Positions 1 to 6,352 of a stretch of 8,827 nucleotides of DNA are shown piece by piece (the stretch's first letter is position 1; every line of letters starts with the position of its first letter). The position numbers and the translations under genes were made by a program. The DNA comes from Hyphomonas sp. (GTDB taxonomy: Bacteria > Pseudomonadota > Alphaproteobacteria > Caulobacterales > Hyphomonadaceae), in the NCBI GenBank assembly GCA_024743015.1, contig JANSXJ010000138.1, forward strand, positions 1-8,827, in the 5' to 3' direction. The notes under the pieces are model-generated. The model saw only the letters and a program-made list of their open reading frames with translations. It had not been told where the DNA came from and searched no databases.

Positions 1-246
1 GTCATCGAGATCAAACTCAACTTTGTAATTCACAGTGTCATTGATGGATCCTTTGAACCCCAAACGCAACCGACGAAGCCGGTCATCAAAAAATGCGGGA
101 CCAATCTCTGCATCGATTTTCGAATGATCAAACTGCAGCTGGAAGGTTGGCGAACCTGTGATAGCTTGGGCCGTAACGGGCTGGATCATACAGCCAATTG
201 CCAAGGTCAAAATGCTGGAGCGCAGGGTTTTTCGAGAATAAGGCAC
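1..246 (-). CDS. OprO/OprP-type phosphate-selective porin, N-terminal part (runs off window)
   Basis: Only the first 82 codons are visible; the gene continues past base 1. Residues 1-28 form a Sec signal peptide: a basic start (PYSRKTLR), a hydrophobic core (SSILTLAIGC) and a likely cleavage after AQA. The mature part begins a beta-barrel pattern, and RLRRLRLGFKGSIND followed by YKVEFDLDD resembles the conserved N-terminal strand of the Porin O/P family (RRARLG..GK..., then Y+lE.D). That family forms outer-membrane channels for phosphate, polyphosphate or other anions. The start is a GTG at 246: an in-frame TGA lies five codons upstream (259-261), and GAAAGGA sits five bases before the GTG. 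It follows phoD by 75 bases in the same direction, which suits a channel for phosphorylated substrates. The family call rests on a short stretch; another outer-membrane barrel is possible. Confidence 0.72.
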   Translation of the reverse strand, partial: MPYSRKTLRSSILTLAIGCMIQPVTAQAITGSPTFQLQFDHSKIDAEIGPAFFDDRLRRLRLGFKGSINDTVNYKVEFDLDD

Positions 247-251
247 AGCTG

Positions 252-258
252 TCCTTTC
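252..258 (-). promoter_or_regulatory. Ribosome-binding site for the porin (supports a GTG start)
   Basis: GAAAGGA on the minus strand lies five bases upstream of GTG at 246. With the in-frame TGA just before it, this makes the GTG the only good start for the porin. The first in-frame ATG is codon 20, which would remove most of the signal peptide. Confidence 0.6.
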
Positions 259-273
259 TCAGAGAGTCTCTGA
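259..273. repeat. 15-base perfect palindrome next to the porin ribosome-binding site
   Basis: TCAGAGA-G-TCTCTGA has two perfect 7-base arms around one central base. It sits in the phoD-porin gap and directly abuts the porin Shine-Dalgarno sequence. The one-base spacer is too short for a normal RNA hairpin without opening inner pairs. A protein-binding site or a small translational control element is possible. Chance cannot be excluded for a single copy. Confidence 0.4.
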
Positions 274-321
274 CGTTTGATTGCAGGTGTTGCGGGTAGC
301 TCGGATTATCAGAACGACGTG

Positions 322-1782
322 CTAGTCTGGTCCGTAAAATGGCGTGTCCGGCCATCCTTCTTGCGGGTCATAGCCGTAATAACCACCACCTTCCTTGAAA
401 CGCCGCAGGCGCTCAAGTTCGACAGGATCTGATTTCTCTCGCCATGTGCTGACACCATTTTTTAGATCGTCCAAACTTAGAGTCAGAGGATCCCAAACCG
501 GTTCACCAAGGCTGTCATACAAGTTGTAAGTAAGAGCAGGGACATCTCCAGTCAGATCAAACTCGAGATATCCAACGTTCACCGATCGCGTCCAGGCATC
601 TCGAACTCTAATCTCGGGAGTTTGGCGCAGATTTTTTTGGGCAGGTTTTTGTGCCAGCGGAGAAGAACAAAAATCGTAGATATCATACCCACCACGCTCC
701 GACCAAGGAATACAGTTTAACTCGCCCATGTGCGAATCCCCAGAGATACAAACCACCCCGGAAATTTCGTTATCCCTGATAAAATCGAATATCTCGTTGC
801 GTTCGTTCATGTAAACGGCCCAAGAATCACCGCCGTCTTCATTTTCGGCGGACGACCAACCGCCGCCACTTGCTAGAACTTTGAATGGCGCGCTGCTTGC
901 TTTTAGCTCTCGCTTCAACCACTCTTTTTGTTTCGCACCCAACATCGTTTTCTTGTTTGTATCTGGGCAATCTGTCGGGTCGCGATGATAGCGTCCATCC
1001 ATGACAAAGAAGTCGACACCGCCATAACTTTGCTTGAAGTAGATGCCAGGATTATCAGGCTCACCGTATGAAGGGTTTGCCCAAAAATCTTTAAACACTT
1101 TCAAAGAAGCATCTCTGAACGGGCTCAAACGATCAGAATCATTGTAGCCAAAATCGTGATCATCCCAGGTCGCAAGTTGAGGAACCTCCCGCAGGAATGG
1201 TTCGAGTCGAGGGACGGCTCGTCCGCGTGCATACAAGTCCACAAGCACCTGGGCTTGATCGCTGTCCCCATAGATGTTGTCTCCGAGCCAAATAAACAGA
1301 TCCGGCTGCAATTTTCTGGCAATGTCCCAAATTCTCTGCTCCGGGTCATATTGAATACGACAGCAAGATCCGAACGAAACGCTGAACTTTGAGAAACCAG
1401 CAGGCGCGGTTTTAGTGAAGTGAGCCAGCGGTTGGAATTTGTCTTCTTCGCCATCAAACTTAAGGCGATACCAATATTGCGTATCTGGTTCGAGATCCGT
1501 CGCCTTTAAGACAGCACATAAGTTGTTTGCAGCCGACGAATAGACTGGATCGGAAGTTTTAAACGCGCCAAAATTTCGGTCAGTCGAGTATTCTAACGAG
1601 ATACTGAACTCGCCGCTCGCACGGACCCAAACAGAAAAATGGTCTGCTCCCGGCGCTCCAATCATGGGCCCTTGAATTGCGCGCGGATAACCGAGCGTTT
1701 TGGCCCAAACTTGTCCCGGAAAAGCCAGCACACTTGCAAGCGCCGAACTTCGGAGAAATGTACGTCGATTAAATGGTTTCAT
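322..1782 (-). CDS. phoD: PhoD-family alkaline phosphatase/phosphodiesterase, Tat-exported
   Basis: A 486-residue metallophosphatase acting in the periplasm on phosphate mono- or diesters. Residues 5-12 carry a twin-arginine signal (NRRTFLRS), followed by a hydrophobic stretch and likely cleavage after VWA at 27. Export in folded form suits an enzyme that loads its metal in the cytoplasm. Residues about 35-125 look like the N-terminal beta-sandwich domain of PhoD, followed by the catalytic domain with GSCC (138-141), LGDNIYGD (166-173), WDDHDFGYND (206-215), MDGRYHR (261-267) and SGDSHMGEL (347-355). These supply the Cys, Asp, Tyr, Arg and His metal and active-site residues expected in the family. 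The C-terminus is rich in Gly, Tyr and Pro. The start ATG has AGGAGG five bases upstream, overlapping the stop codon of the preceding phosphatase gene. PhoD enzymes are known for broad phosphodiester and phosphomonoester cleavage; the natural substrate here is unknown, and a phospho-inositol ester is an inference from context. Confidence 0.92.
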   Translation of the reverse strand: MKPFNRRTFLRSSALASVLAFPGQVWAKTLGYPRAIQGPMIGAPGADHFSVWVRASGEFSISLEYSTDRNFGAFKTSDPVYSSAANNLCAVLKATDLEPDTQYWYRLKFDGEEDKFQPLAHFTKTAPAGFSKFSVSFGSCCRIQYDPEQRIWDIARKLQPDLFIWLGDNIYGDSDQAQVLVDLYARGRAVPRLEPFLREVPQLATWDDHDFGYNDSDRLSPFRDASLKVFKDFWANPSYGEPDNPGIYFKQSYGGVDFFVMDGRYHRDPTDCPDTNKKTMLGAKQKEWLKRELKASSAPFKVLASGGGWSSAENEDGGDSWAVYMNERNEIFDFIRDNEISGVVCISGDSHMGELNCIPWSERGGYDIYDFCSSPLAQKPAQKNLRQTPEIRVRDAWTRSVNVGYLEFDLTGDVPALTYNLYDSLGEPVWDPLTLSLDDLKNGVSTWREKSDPVELERLRRFKEGGGYYGYDPQEGWPDTPFYGPD

Positions 1783-1787
1783 GGTTT

Positions 1788-1794
1788 CCTCCTC
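1788..1794 (-). promoter_or_regulatory. Ribosome-binding site for phoD, overlapping the upstream stop codon
   Basis: GAGGAGG on the minus strand, five bases before the phoD ATG at 1782, is close to a perfect Shine-Dalgarno sequence. The TGA stop of the inositol-monophosphatase-family gene (1793-1795) overlaps its first bases, so ribosomes ending there may re-initiate on phoD. Confidence 0.75.
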
Positions 1795-2596
1795 ACTCGA
1801 TGGATGCGGTTTTTAGGTTTTCAATGATGCTGTCATGAATGCGGCCATTGGTGACGCATATGTTCTTTTCAAACACGTCAAAAGCTTCACCATTAACGCT
1901 GCTCACGGCTCCGCCAGCCTCCGAAACGAGAATTGCGCCGGCTGCCATATCCCAAGCGTTGGTTTCTCGCTCCCAGTATGCATCCCATCGTCCGCTTGCG
2001 ACCCAAGCCATATCGACGGCACAAGCGCCGGTTCGTCTTATCCCGGCAACAACCGGTGAAAGTTGTTGCATTTCCCGTGCGAATTCTCCGTGGCGGTTTT
2101 TCGTGAGAAATGGCATTCCGCAGGAAAGCAAGCTTTCCTCGAGTTTACGGCGTTTTGAAACCCGAATTGGCTTACCGTTCAAAAACGCGCCGCCCCCCAA
2201 TTCAGCTGAATACATCTCATCCAATTCTGGAATGTATGTGACACCGGCGATCACCTGTCCGTCACGAGCAAGTGCGACATTGACCCCCCAAAGCGGACTC
2301 CCAAAGAGAAAGTTTGTCGTCCCATCCAGGGGATCCACGAGCCATGCGTATCCGTCAGGCGCTTCATTTTCTGACGCGGATTCCTCTCCAATAAACGCAA
2401 TGTCCGGAAACGTTCGTGCGAGAAAGTCTCGACAGGTTGTTTCAGCGCGTTCGTCAGCTGCAGAGACCATATCAGATGGCCCTTCTTTTGTACGAACGGT
2501 AAGGCTTGAGAGATTCTGAAAATCATGCATCAAGCCAATGCCCGCGGCTCGAGCAGCACAGACCATGGTTCCTAGATGATTGAGATGATCCGTCAT
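1793..2596 (-). CDS. Inositol-monophosphatase-family phosphatase
   Basis: A 267-residue cytoplasmic, Mg-dependent phosphatase of the SuhB/IMPase fold, about the usual family length. Visible motifs are SDMVSAADERAE (41-52), GEES (70-73), DPLDGTTNF (88-96), RRTGACAVDMAW (187-198) and NAWDMAAGAILVSEAGG (213-229). The metal ligands expected at E71, D88, D91 and D216 are present. The likely reaction is inositol monophosphate to myo-inositol plus phosphate. Relatives include histidinol-phosphatase, CysQ (PAP phosphatase) and fructose-1,6-bisphosphatase types, so substrate cannot be fixed from motifs alone. The position after iolDEBA and an organophosphate-antiporter gene favours inositol phosphate. 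An in-frame GTG at 2614 would overlap the transporter gene. The ATG at 2596 is preferred because GGAGAG lies nine bases before it and the transporter stop is only four bases upstream. Confidence 0.9.
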   Translation of the reverse strand: MTDHLNHLGTMVCAARAAGIGLMHDFQNLSSLTVRTKEGPSDMVSAADERAETTCRDFLARTFPDIAFIGEESASENEAPDGYAWLVDPLDGTTNFLFGSPLWGVNVALARDGQVIAGVTYIPELDEMYSAELGGGAFLNGKPIRVSKRRKLEESLLSCGMPFLTKNRHGEFAREMQQLSPVVAGIRRTGACAVDMAWVASGRWDAYWERETNAWDMAAGAILVSEAGGAVSSVNGEAFDVFEKNICVTNGRIHDSIIENLKTASIE

Positions 2597-2600
2597 GGTT

Positions 2601-3956
2601 CTAGTCTCTCCCACGTACGCGCCAGAGCGAAGCCGCCAAGAGCATTGAGATCACAGACGAGCCAATCCAAAACCAGATAGCGCTGCTGAAATCATAGACA
2701 TTTGCACCATCCACAACCGTGAGGTTGGACTCGATTAGCACACCGGAAATGTACTCCTGCAAACCTGCGCCGAGGTAGCTTACGATTCCGATCACACCCA
2801 TCGCCGCCCCGGCCACTCGGTTGGGTGCGATGTCGACGGCAAACAATCCGCCAAGCGAGGTAACAAGACCCGTTAAGCCGAGGCCAAAACAGAGCATGCC
2901 TATGGTGAGAACAATCATGTTGTTTGGACCGAAGAAAATTAGAATCAGGCCGAAAATTTCGATCAACGCGAATAACAAGTTTGCTGGAGGTCTTCTGGCG
3001 CCAAACACTGTGTCGGAGATAAAACCAAAGGCGATCGCCCCGACGATGCCGGTCAACGTGCTAATCATCAGCATCGTTCCGGCCATCGGTAGAGACATGC
3101 CCCGATCTTCTTGGAGATAAAGAATGCCCCAGGAATTAATCCCGTACCGCGTCATGTACATCATAGCTGATGCGAGGCAGAGGATCCAAATCGAAGGTAT
3201 CTTCAAAATTGAAAGCTGCAACATCAGGACAGACTTAGGACCTCGTTTTTTGTCCTCCGCGTCCGGATCATAACTGTCGCCTTTCCAGATATTAACATTG
3301 GGCAAGCCGAGCGTCTGCGGTCGATCGCGCAACAAAAAGTAAACGATTGCCGCGGTTCCAATGCCAATCAGCGCGGGAACGATGAAGCCAAATCGCCAAC
3401 CCAGTATTGCAACAATTGTTCCGACTCCAAAGAAGGTCAAACCTTCACCAATGGAGTGGGCTGTGCTCCAAATTCCGTATGTTCTGCCTCGTTCTTTATT
3501 AGAATACCACGCAGTCATCGCCACGACAGATCCAGGCGCTCCAAATCCTTGGAACCAACCATTCAATCCCCACAGAACAATTGCCATGGTGAGTGCTGTG
3601 TTGAAGCCCATTGCCAAGTTACATAGAGCGGTGAGCAAAAAGCCGATCGGTAGAAACAATCGAATATTCGCATGATCGGCCAAGAATCCGTTCGTGAACT
3701 TACCCAGCGCGTAGGCATAAAATAGCGCAGAACCGATTAGTCCCAGTTCGACCGGGGTGTAAATTCCACCATCAATTAGAGGCTTCTTGACGATACCCAG
3801 TGCCAACCGACAGGTATAGATCAAGCCGTATCCGAGCGTGATCGCCAGCATCACTCGCATGCGGTGGTGCTTAAACAGCTTATCGACCACATTAGGATCG
3901 TCGATCACGGGCTTATCGGGCCCCGTGACAAGCTTTGATGCAATTGCGTTGATCAT
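2601..3956 (-). CDS. Organophosphate:phosphate antiporter-family (GlpT/UhpT-like) MFS transporter
   Basis: A 451-residue inner-membrane protein with about twelve hydrophobic segments and a charged central loop (about 222-245), matching the length and layout of GlpT and UhpT. Family signatures include GWFQGFGAPGS (133-143), LLRDRPQTLGLP (208-219), TRYGINSW (269-276) and DIAPNRVAGAAMG (375-387). By alignment from memory with E. coli GlpT, the residues that hold the substrate phosphate appear kept: R50 (R45), K86 (K80), H167 (H165) and R270 (R269). GlpT K46, D274 and E299 correspond to L51, S275 and T300, so the non-phosphate part of the substrate may differ from glycerol-3-phosphate. OPA carriers swap a sugar- or polyol-phosphate for phosphate. 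Between iolA and an IMPase-family gene, an inositol phosphate is an attractive but unproven cargo. An in-frame upstream start at 4001 would add 15 non-hydrophobic residues; ATG 3956 is preferred because GGGAG lies five bases before it. Confidence 0.88.
   Translation of the reverse strand: MINAIASKLVTGPDKPVIDDPNVVDKLFKHHRMRVMLAITLGYGLIYTCRLALGIVKKPLIDGGIYTPVELGLIGSALFYAYALGKFTNGFLADHANIRLFLPIGFLLTALCNLAMGFNTALTMAIVLWGLNGWFQGFGAPGSVVAMTAWYSNKERGRTYGIWSTAHSIGEGLTFFGVGTIVAILGWRFGFIVPALIGIGTAAIVYFLLRDRPQTLGLPNVNIWKGDSYDPDAEDKKRGPKSVLMLQLSILKIPSIWILCLASAMMYMTRYGINSWGILYLQEDRGMSLPMAGTMLMISTLTGIVGAIAFGFISDTVFGARRPPANLLFALIEIFGLILIFFGPNNMIVLTIGMLCFGLGLTGLVTSLGGLFAVDIAPNRVAGAAMGVIGIVSYLGAGLQEYISGVLIESNLTVVDGANVYDFSSAIWFWIGSSVISMLLAASLWRVRGRD
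2606..2611 (-). promoter_or_regulatory. Ribosome-binding site embedded in the end of the transporter gene
   Basis: GGAGAG on the minus strand lies nine bases before the ATG at 2596 and inside the last codons of the transporter gene. It supports ATG 2596 over GTG 2614 as the start of the phosphatase gene and suggests the two genes are translationally coupled. Confidence 0.55.
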
Positions 3957-3961
3957 GATCA

Positions 3962-3966
3962 CTCCC
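3962..3966 (-). promoter_or_regulatory. Ribosome-binding site deciding the transporter start
   Basis: GGGAG on the minus strand, five bases before ATG 3956. The alternative start 15 codons upstream has no comparable site, so the shorter 451-residue protein is favoured. Confidence 0.6.
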
Positions 3967-4013
3967 GTTTTTGGATACGGATCGCCTCTCCGAGCGACCA
4001 CTTGCCCGTTTCG

Positions 4014-5513
4014 TTATTTCATCGTTGGCATCACGAATGCGTTTTCATTCGCGTTGGATGTTCGTGGCCATCTTTGGGTCACGGTCTTCGTGCGGGTGTA
4101 GAATTTTATTCCATCAGTGCCGTACTGATTGAGGTCACCAAATCCTGACCGTTTCCACCCTCCAAAGCTATGATAGGAAACTGGAACCGGGATCGGAACG
4201 TTCACGCCAACCATACCAACTTTTACGCGATCGACGAATTCACGCGCCATATCGCCACTTCTCGTGAACACGCAGACCCCATTGCCATATTGGTGCATGG
4301 AGGGGAGCGCTATTGCTTGATCAAGCGACGTAGCTCTGACCATTTGTAATACAGGCCCAAAAATCTCATCTTGATCTGACTTCATGTCTGCCGTGACATG
4401 ATCAAACAGAGTGGGTCCGATGAAGAATCCGTCTTCGTGACCTTGTAGATTGAAACCTCGCCCATCAACGACAAGCTCGGCACCTTCCTCAACTCCCAAA
4501 TCGATGTAACTTTCTACACGCTTCTTGTGTTCGGAAGTGACCACAGGACCAAATTGAGCGTCCGTATCGGTTGAAACACCCACTCGAAGTGTTCCGATCG
4601 CCTCTACAAGTTTTTCGCGCAATCTTTCAGCGGTATCCTGACCGACAGGCACAACAACGGGCAACGCCATGCAACGCTCGCCGGCCGACCCATAAGCCGC
4701 ACCCAACAAATCAGAAACGGTTTGATCGAGATCTGCATCAGGCAGAACAATCCCGTGATTTTTTGCTCCGCCCATCGCCTGGACGCGTTTTCCATTAGAC
4801 GCCCCCCTCACATATACTGATTGAGCGATATCGGAGGACCCGACAAAGCTCACCGCTTGAACGATTGGGTGATCAAGAATGGCTTCGACGGTTTCTTTGT
4901 CCCCTTGCACGACATTCAGTACACCAGGCGGCAATCCTGCTTCACTCATCAACTCAGCTAGGCGCAACGGAACGGATGGATCGCGCTCAGACGGTTTCAA
5001 GATAAATGCATTGCCGGCGGCAATGGCAGGCCCGAACATCCACATCGGAATCATCGCTGGAAAGTTGAAGGGGGTGATTCCCGCAACGACCCCGAGTGGC
5101 TCTCTGATCGAATAAACATCAATGCCCGGGCCTGCGCCTTGCGTGGCCTCACCTTTGGTCAGGTGCGGAACACCGCAAGCAAATTCAATCACATCCAAGC
5201 CGCGCTGCACATCGCCAACAGAGTCGGCAATGACCTTGCCGTGCTCAGAAGAGAGTAAAGCAGCTAGTTCATGCATGTTTTCTTCAAGCAATCGCTTGAA
5301 TTCAAACATCACCCTCGCACGCCTTTGAGGATTTACTCGAGCCCATGATTTTTGCGCCTTTTCCGCTGATCTAACTGCAAACTCTAAATCGGACGCATTC
5401 GCGAGCGAAACAGTCGCCTGAACGGCGCCGGTGTTGGGATCAAAGACAAGGCTCTCCCGCGGGGAAGATCCGACATAGATCTCCCCATCAATAAAATGGG
5501 ATATCTTTTTCAC
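4014..5513 (-). CDS. iolA: CoA-acylating malonate/methylmalonate-semialdehyde dehydrogenase
   Basis: A 499-residue cytoplasmic aldehyde dehydrogenase of the MmsA/IolA type. It oxidises malonate semialdehyde to acetyl-CoA and CO2 with NAD and CoA, the last step of inositol breakdown; close relatives act on methylmalonate semialdehyde in valine catabolism. From the GTG start, visible motifs are TPFNFPAM (147-154, catalytic Asn151), MGGAKNH (247-253, where many other ALDHs carry a general-base Glu), GERCMAL (278-284, nucleophile Cys281), DEIFGPVL (382-389) and SFGGWKRSGFGDLNQYG (449-465), all typical of MmsA. A TTG at 5525 would add four residues. GTG 5513 is preferred because TTGGAG sits six bases upstream and the resulting start (MKKISHFIDG) matches the family N-terminus. 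It lies 35 bases after iolB, so an inositol role is favoured over valine degradation. Confidence 0.93.
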   Translation of the reverse strand: MKKISHFIDGEIYVGSSPRESLVFDPNTGAVQATVSLANASDLEFAVRSAEKAQKSWARVNPQRRARVMFEFKRLLEENMHELAALLSSEHGKVIADSVGDVQRGLDVIEFACGVPHLTKGEATQGAGPGIDVYSIREPLGVVAGITPFNFPAMIPMWMFGPAIAAGNAFILKPSERDPSVPLRLAELMSEAGLPPGVLNVVQGDKETVEAILDHPIVQAVSFVGSSDIAQSVYVRGASNGKRVQAMGGAKNHGIVLPDADLDQTVSDLLGAAYGSAGERCMALPVVVPVGQDTAERLREKLVEAIGTLRVGVSTDTDAQFGPVVTSEHKKRVESYIDLGVEEGAELVVDGRGFNLQGHEDGFFIGPTLFDHVTADMKSDQDEIFGPVLQMVRATSLDQAIALPSMHQYGNGVCVFTRSGDMAREFVDRVKVGMVGVNVPIPVPVSYHSFGGWKRSGFGDLNQYGTDGIKFYTRTKTVTQRWPRTSNANENAFVMPTMK

Positions 5514-5519
5514 TTTAAA

Positions 5520-5525
5520 CTCCAA
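5520..5525 (-). promoter_or_regulatory. Ribosome-binding site deciding the iolA start
   Basis: TTGGAG on the minus strand lies six bases before GTG 5513. The TTG within this motif could be misread as the start codon of a protein four residues longer; it is more likely part of the ribosome-binding site. Confidence 0.65.
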
Positions 5526-5548
5526 TCAATTCAGGTAGTTGCGACTGC

Positions 5549-6352
5549 CTACTTTTTAACAATCCATTCGTGGGCAGGATCATTTCTAAAGATCCACTTT
5601 CGATCAGGCCCAGCCATCACGTTGAGGTAATAATTGTCATAGCCGTGGGGCGCTCCGACCGGATGATATCCTTTCGGCACCATCACTACGTCGCCGTCTT
5701 CGACGCTGATCGTTTGATCAATCGAGCGGTCATCTGTGTAGACACGCTGAACCGAGAACCCTTGCTCAGGCTTAATCCGGTGATAGTAGGTTTCTTCCAA
5801 CGCCGTCTCTTCTTCCGGCGTAGCAGTGTCATGCTTATGAGGCGGGTAGCTCGACCAGTTACCGCCCGGGGTAATCACCTCCACGACTAGTAACGACTCT
5901 GCAAGTTCAGTTTCCGGCAAAATGTTTCGGATATACCTCGTATTGGAGCCTTCTCCGCGGGTTTCACGAGACATGTTCTCTGACAGAATAACGCGACTTC
6001 GGGTCTCACCCGTCCCGGGAGCCGAACAGATCGCAATCTGAACATCCGTGAGCGCATTCACCGAAAAAGGCGTGCCTGCTGAGACATAAACCGCGCCCGG
6101 CGCTTCATCCTCAAATGGAGACGAGCGCCCTCCAAGATTATCCCAAGTCTGATCACCCGCACTCACATCAGCGCTGCCGGAGACGATCACGACGCAAACT
6201 TCGCGACCGCTTTCCAGTCCCTCAAAGCTGAAGCCAGCGCTCAACTCGACAACTTTGAACCCAACATACTTCCAGCCCGCACTGACGGGTGTAATATCCA
6301 GCACCGTACCATCTTCAGCCGGCGACTGAGGGCGCACCAGTAATGAATTCAT
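5549..6352 (-). CDS. iolB: 5-deoxy-glucuronate isomerase
   Basis: A 267-residue cytoplasmic bicupin enzyme, near the usual IolB length. It converts 5-deoxy-D-glucuronate, the product of IolD, to 2-deoxy-5-keto-D-gluconate, the substrate of IolC. The second cupin carries the hallmark motifs SSYPPHKHD (167-175), LEETYYHR (185-192) and VPKGYHPVGAPHGYDNYYLN (225-244), which supply the probable metal ligands H172, H174, E187 and H230. The N-terminal cupin half (about 15-120) is more variable, with GWKYVGFKVVEL at 26-37. The ATG overlaps the iolE stop as ATGA, and a strong AAGGAGGG lies eight bases upstream inside iolE, indicating coupled translation. Confidence 0.96.
   Translation of the reverse strand: MNSLLVRPQSPAEDGTVLDITPVSAGWKYVGFKVVELSAGFSFEGLESGREVCVVIVSGSADVSAGDQTWDNLGGRSSPFEDEAPGAVYVSAGTPFSVNALTDVQIAICSAPGTGETRSRVILSENMSRETRGEGSNTRYIRNILPETELAESLLVVEVITPGGNWSSYPPHKHDTATPEEETALEETYYHRIKPEQGFSVQRVYTDDRSIDQTISVEDGDVVMVPKGYHPVGAPHGYDNYYLNVMAGPDRKWIFRNDPAHEWIVKK

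Noticed and set aside
269..286. Possible PhoB (Pho-box) site upstream of the porin
   Set aside because: The minus strand reads CTGCAAT, then a short spacer, then a GTCA half. The first half matches CTGTCAT only partly and the second is off the usual 11-base spacing, so it is too weak to call, though it would suit a phosphate gene.
128..355. 75-residue minus-strand reading frame across the phoD-porin junction
   Set aside because: It overlaps both the end of phoD and the start of the porin in another frame, has no family resemblance, and the porin frame has a signal peptide and a good ribosome-binding site.
1839..2519. 226-codon plus-strand open frame
   Set aside because: It lies entirely antisense to the inositol-monophosphatase-family gene, which has all its motifs, and its translation has no recognisable domain; it is a shadow frame.
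3950..3961. 12-base palindrome TGATCATGATCA over the transporter start codon
   Set aside because: It is made of the start codon, the Ile codon and nested GATC sequences. A single short copy constrained by coding is probably chance.
3980..3999. Small hairpin in the iolA-transporter gap as a terminator
   Set aside because: The stem is only six pairs including one G-U, and no run of T follows it on the transcribed strand.
4014..5513. Reading the dehydrogenase as a valine-catabolism mmsA unrelated to inositol
   Set aside because: The enzyme type allows it, but it sits 35 bases behind iolB in an iolDEB operon, and no valine-pathway genes (mmsB, acyl-CoA dehydrogenase, enoyl-CoA hydratase) are nearby.
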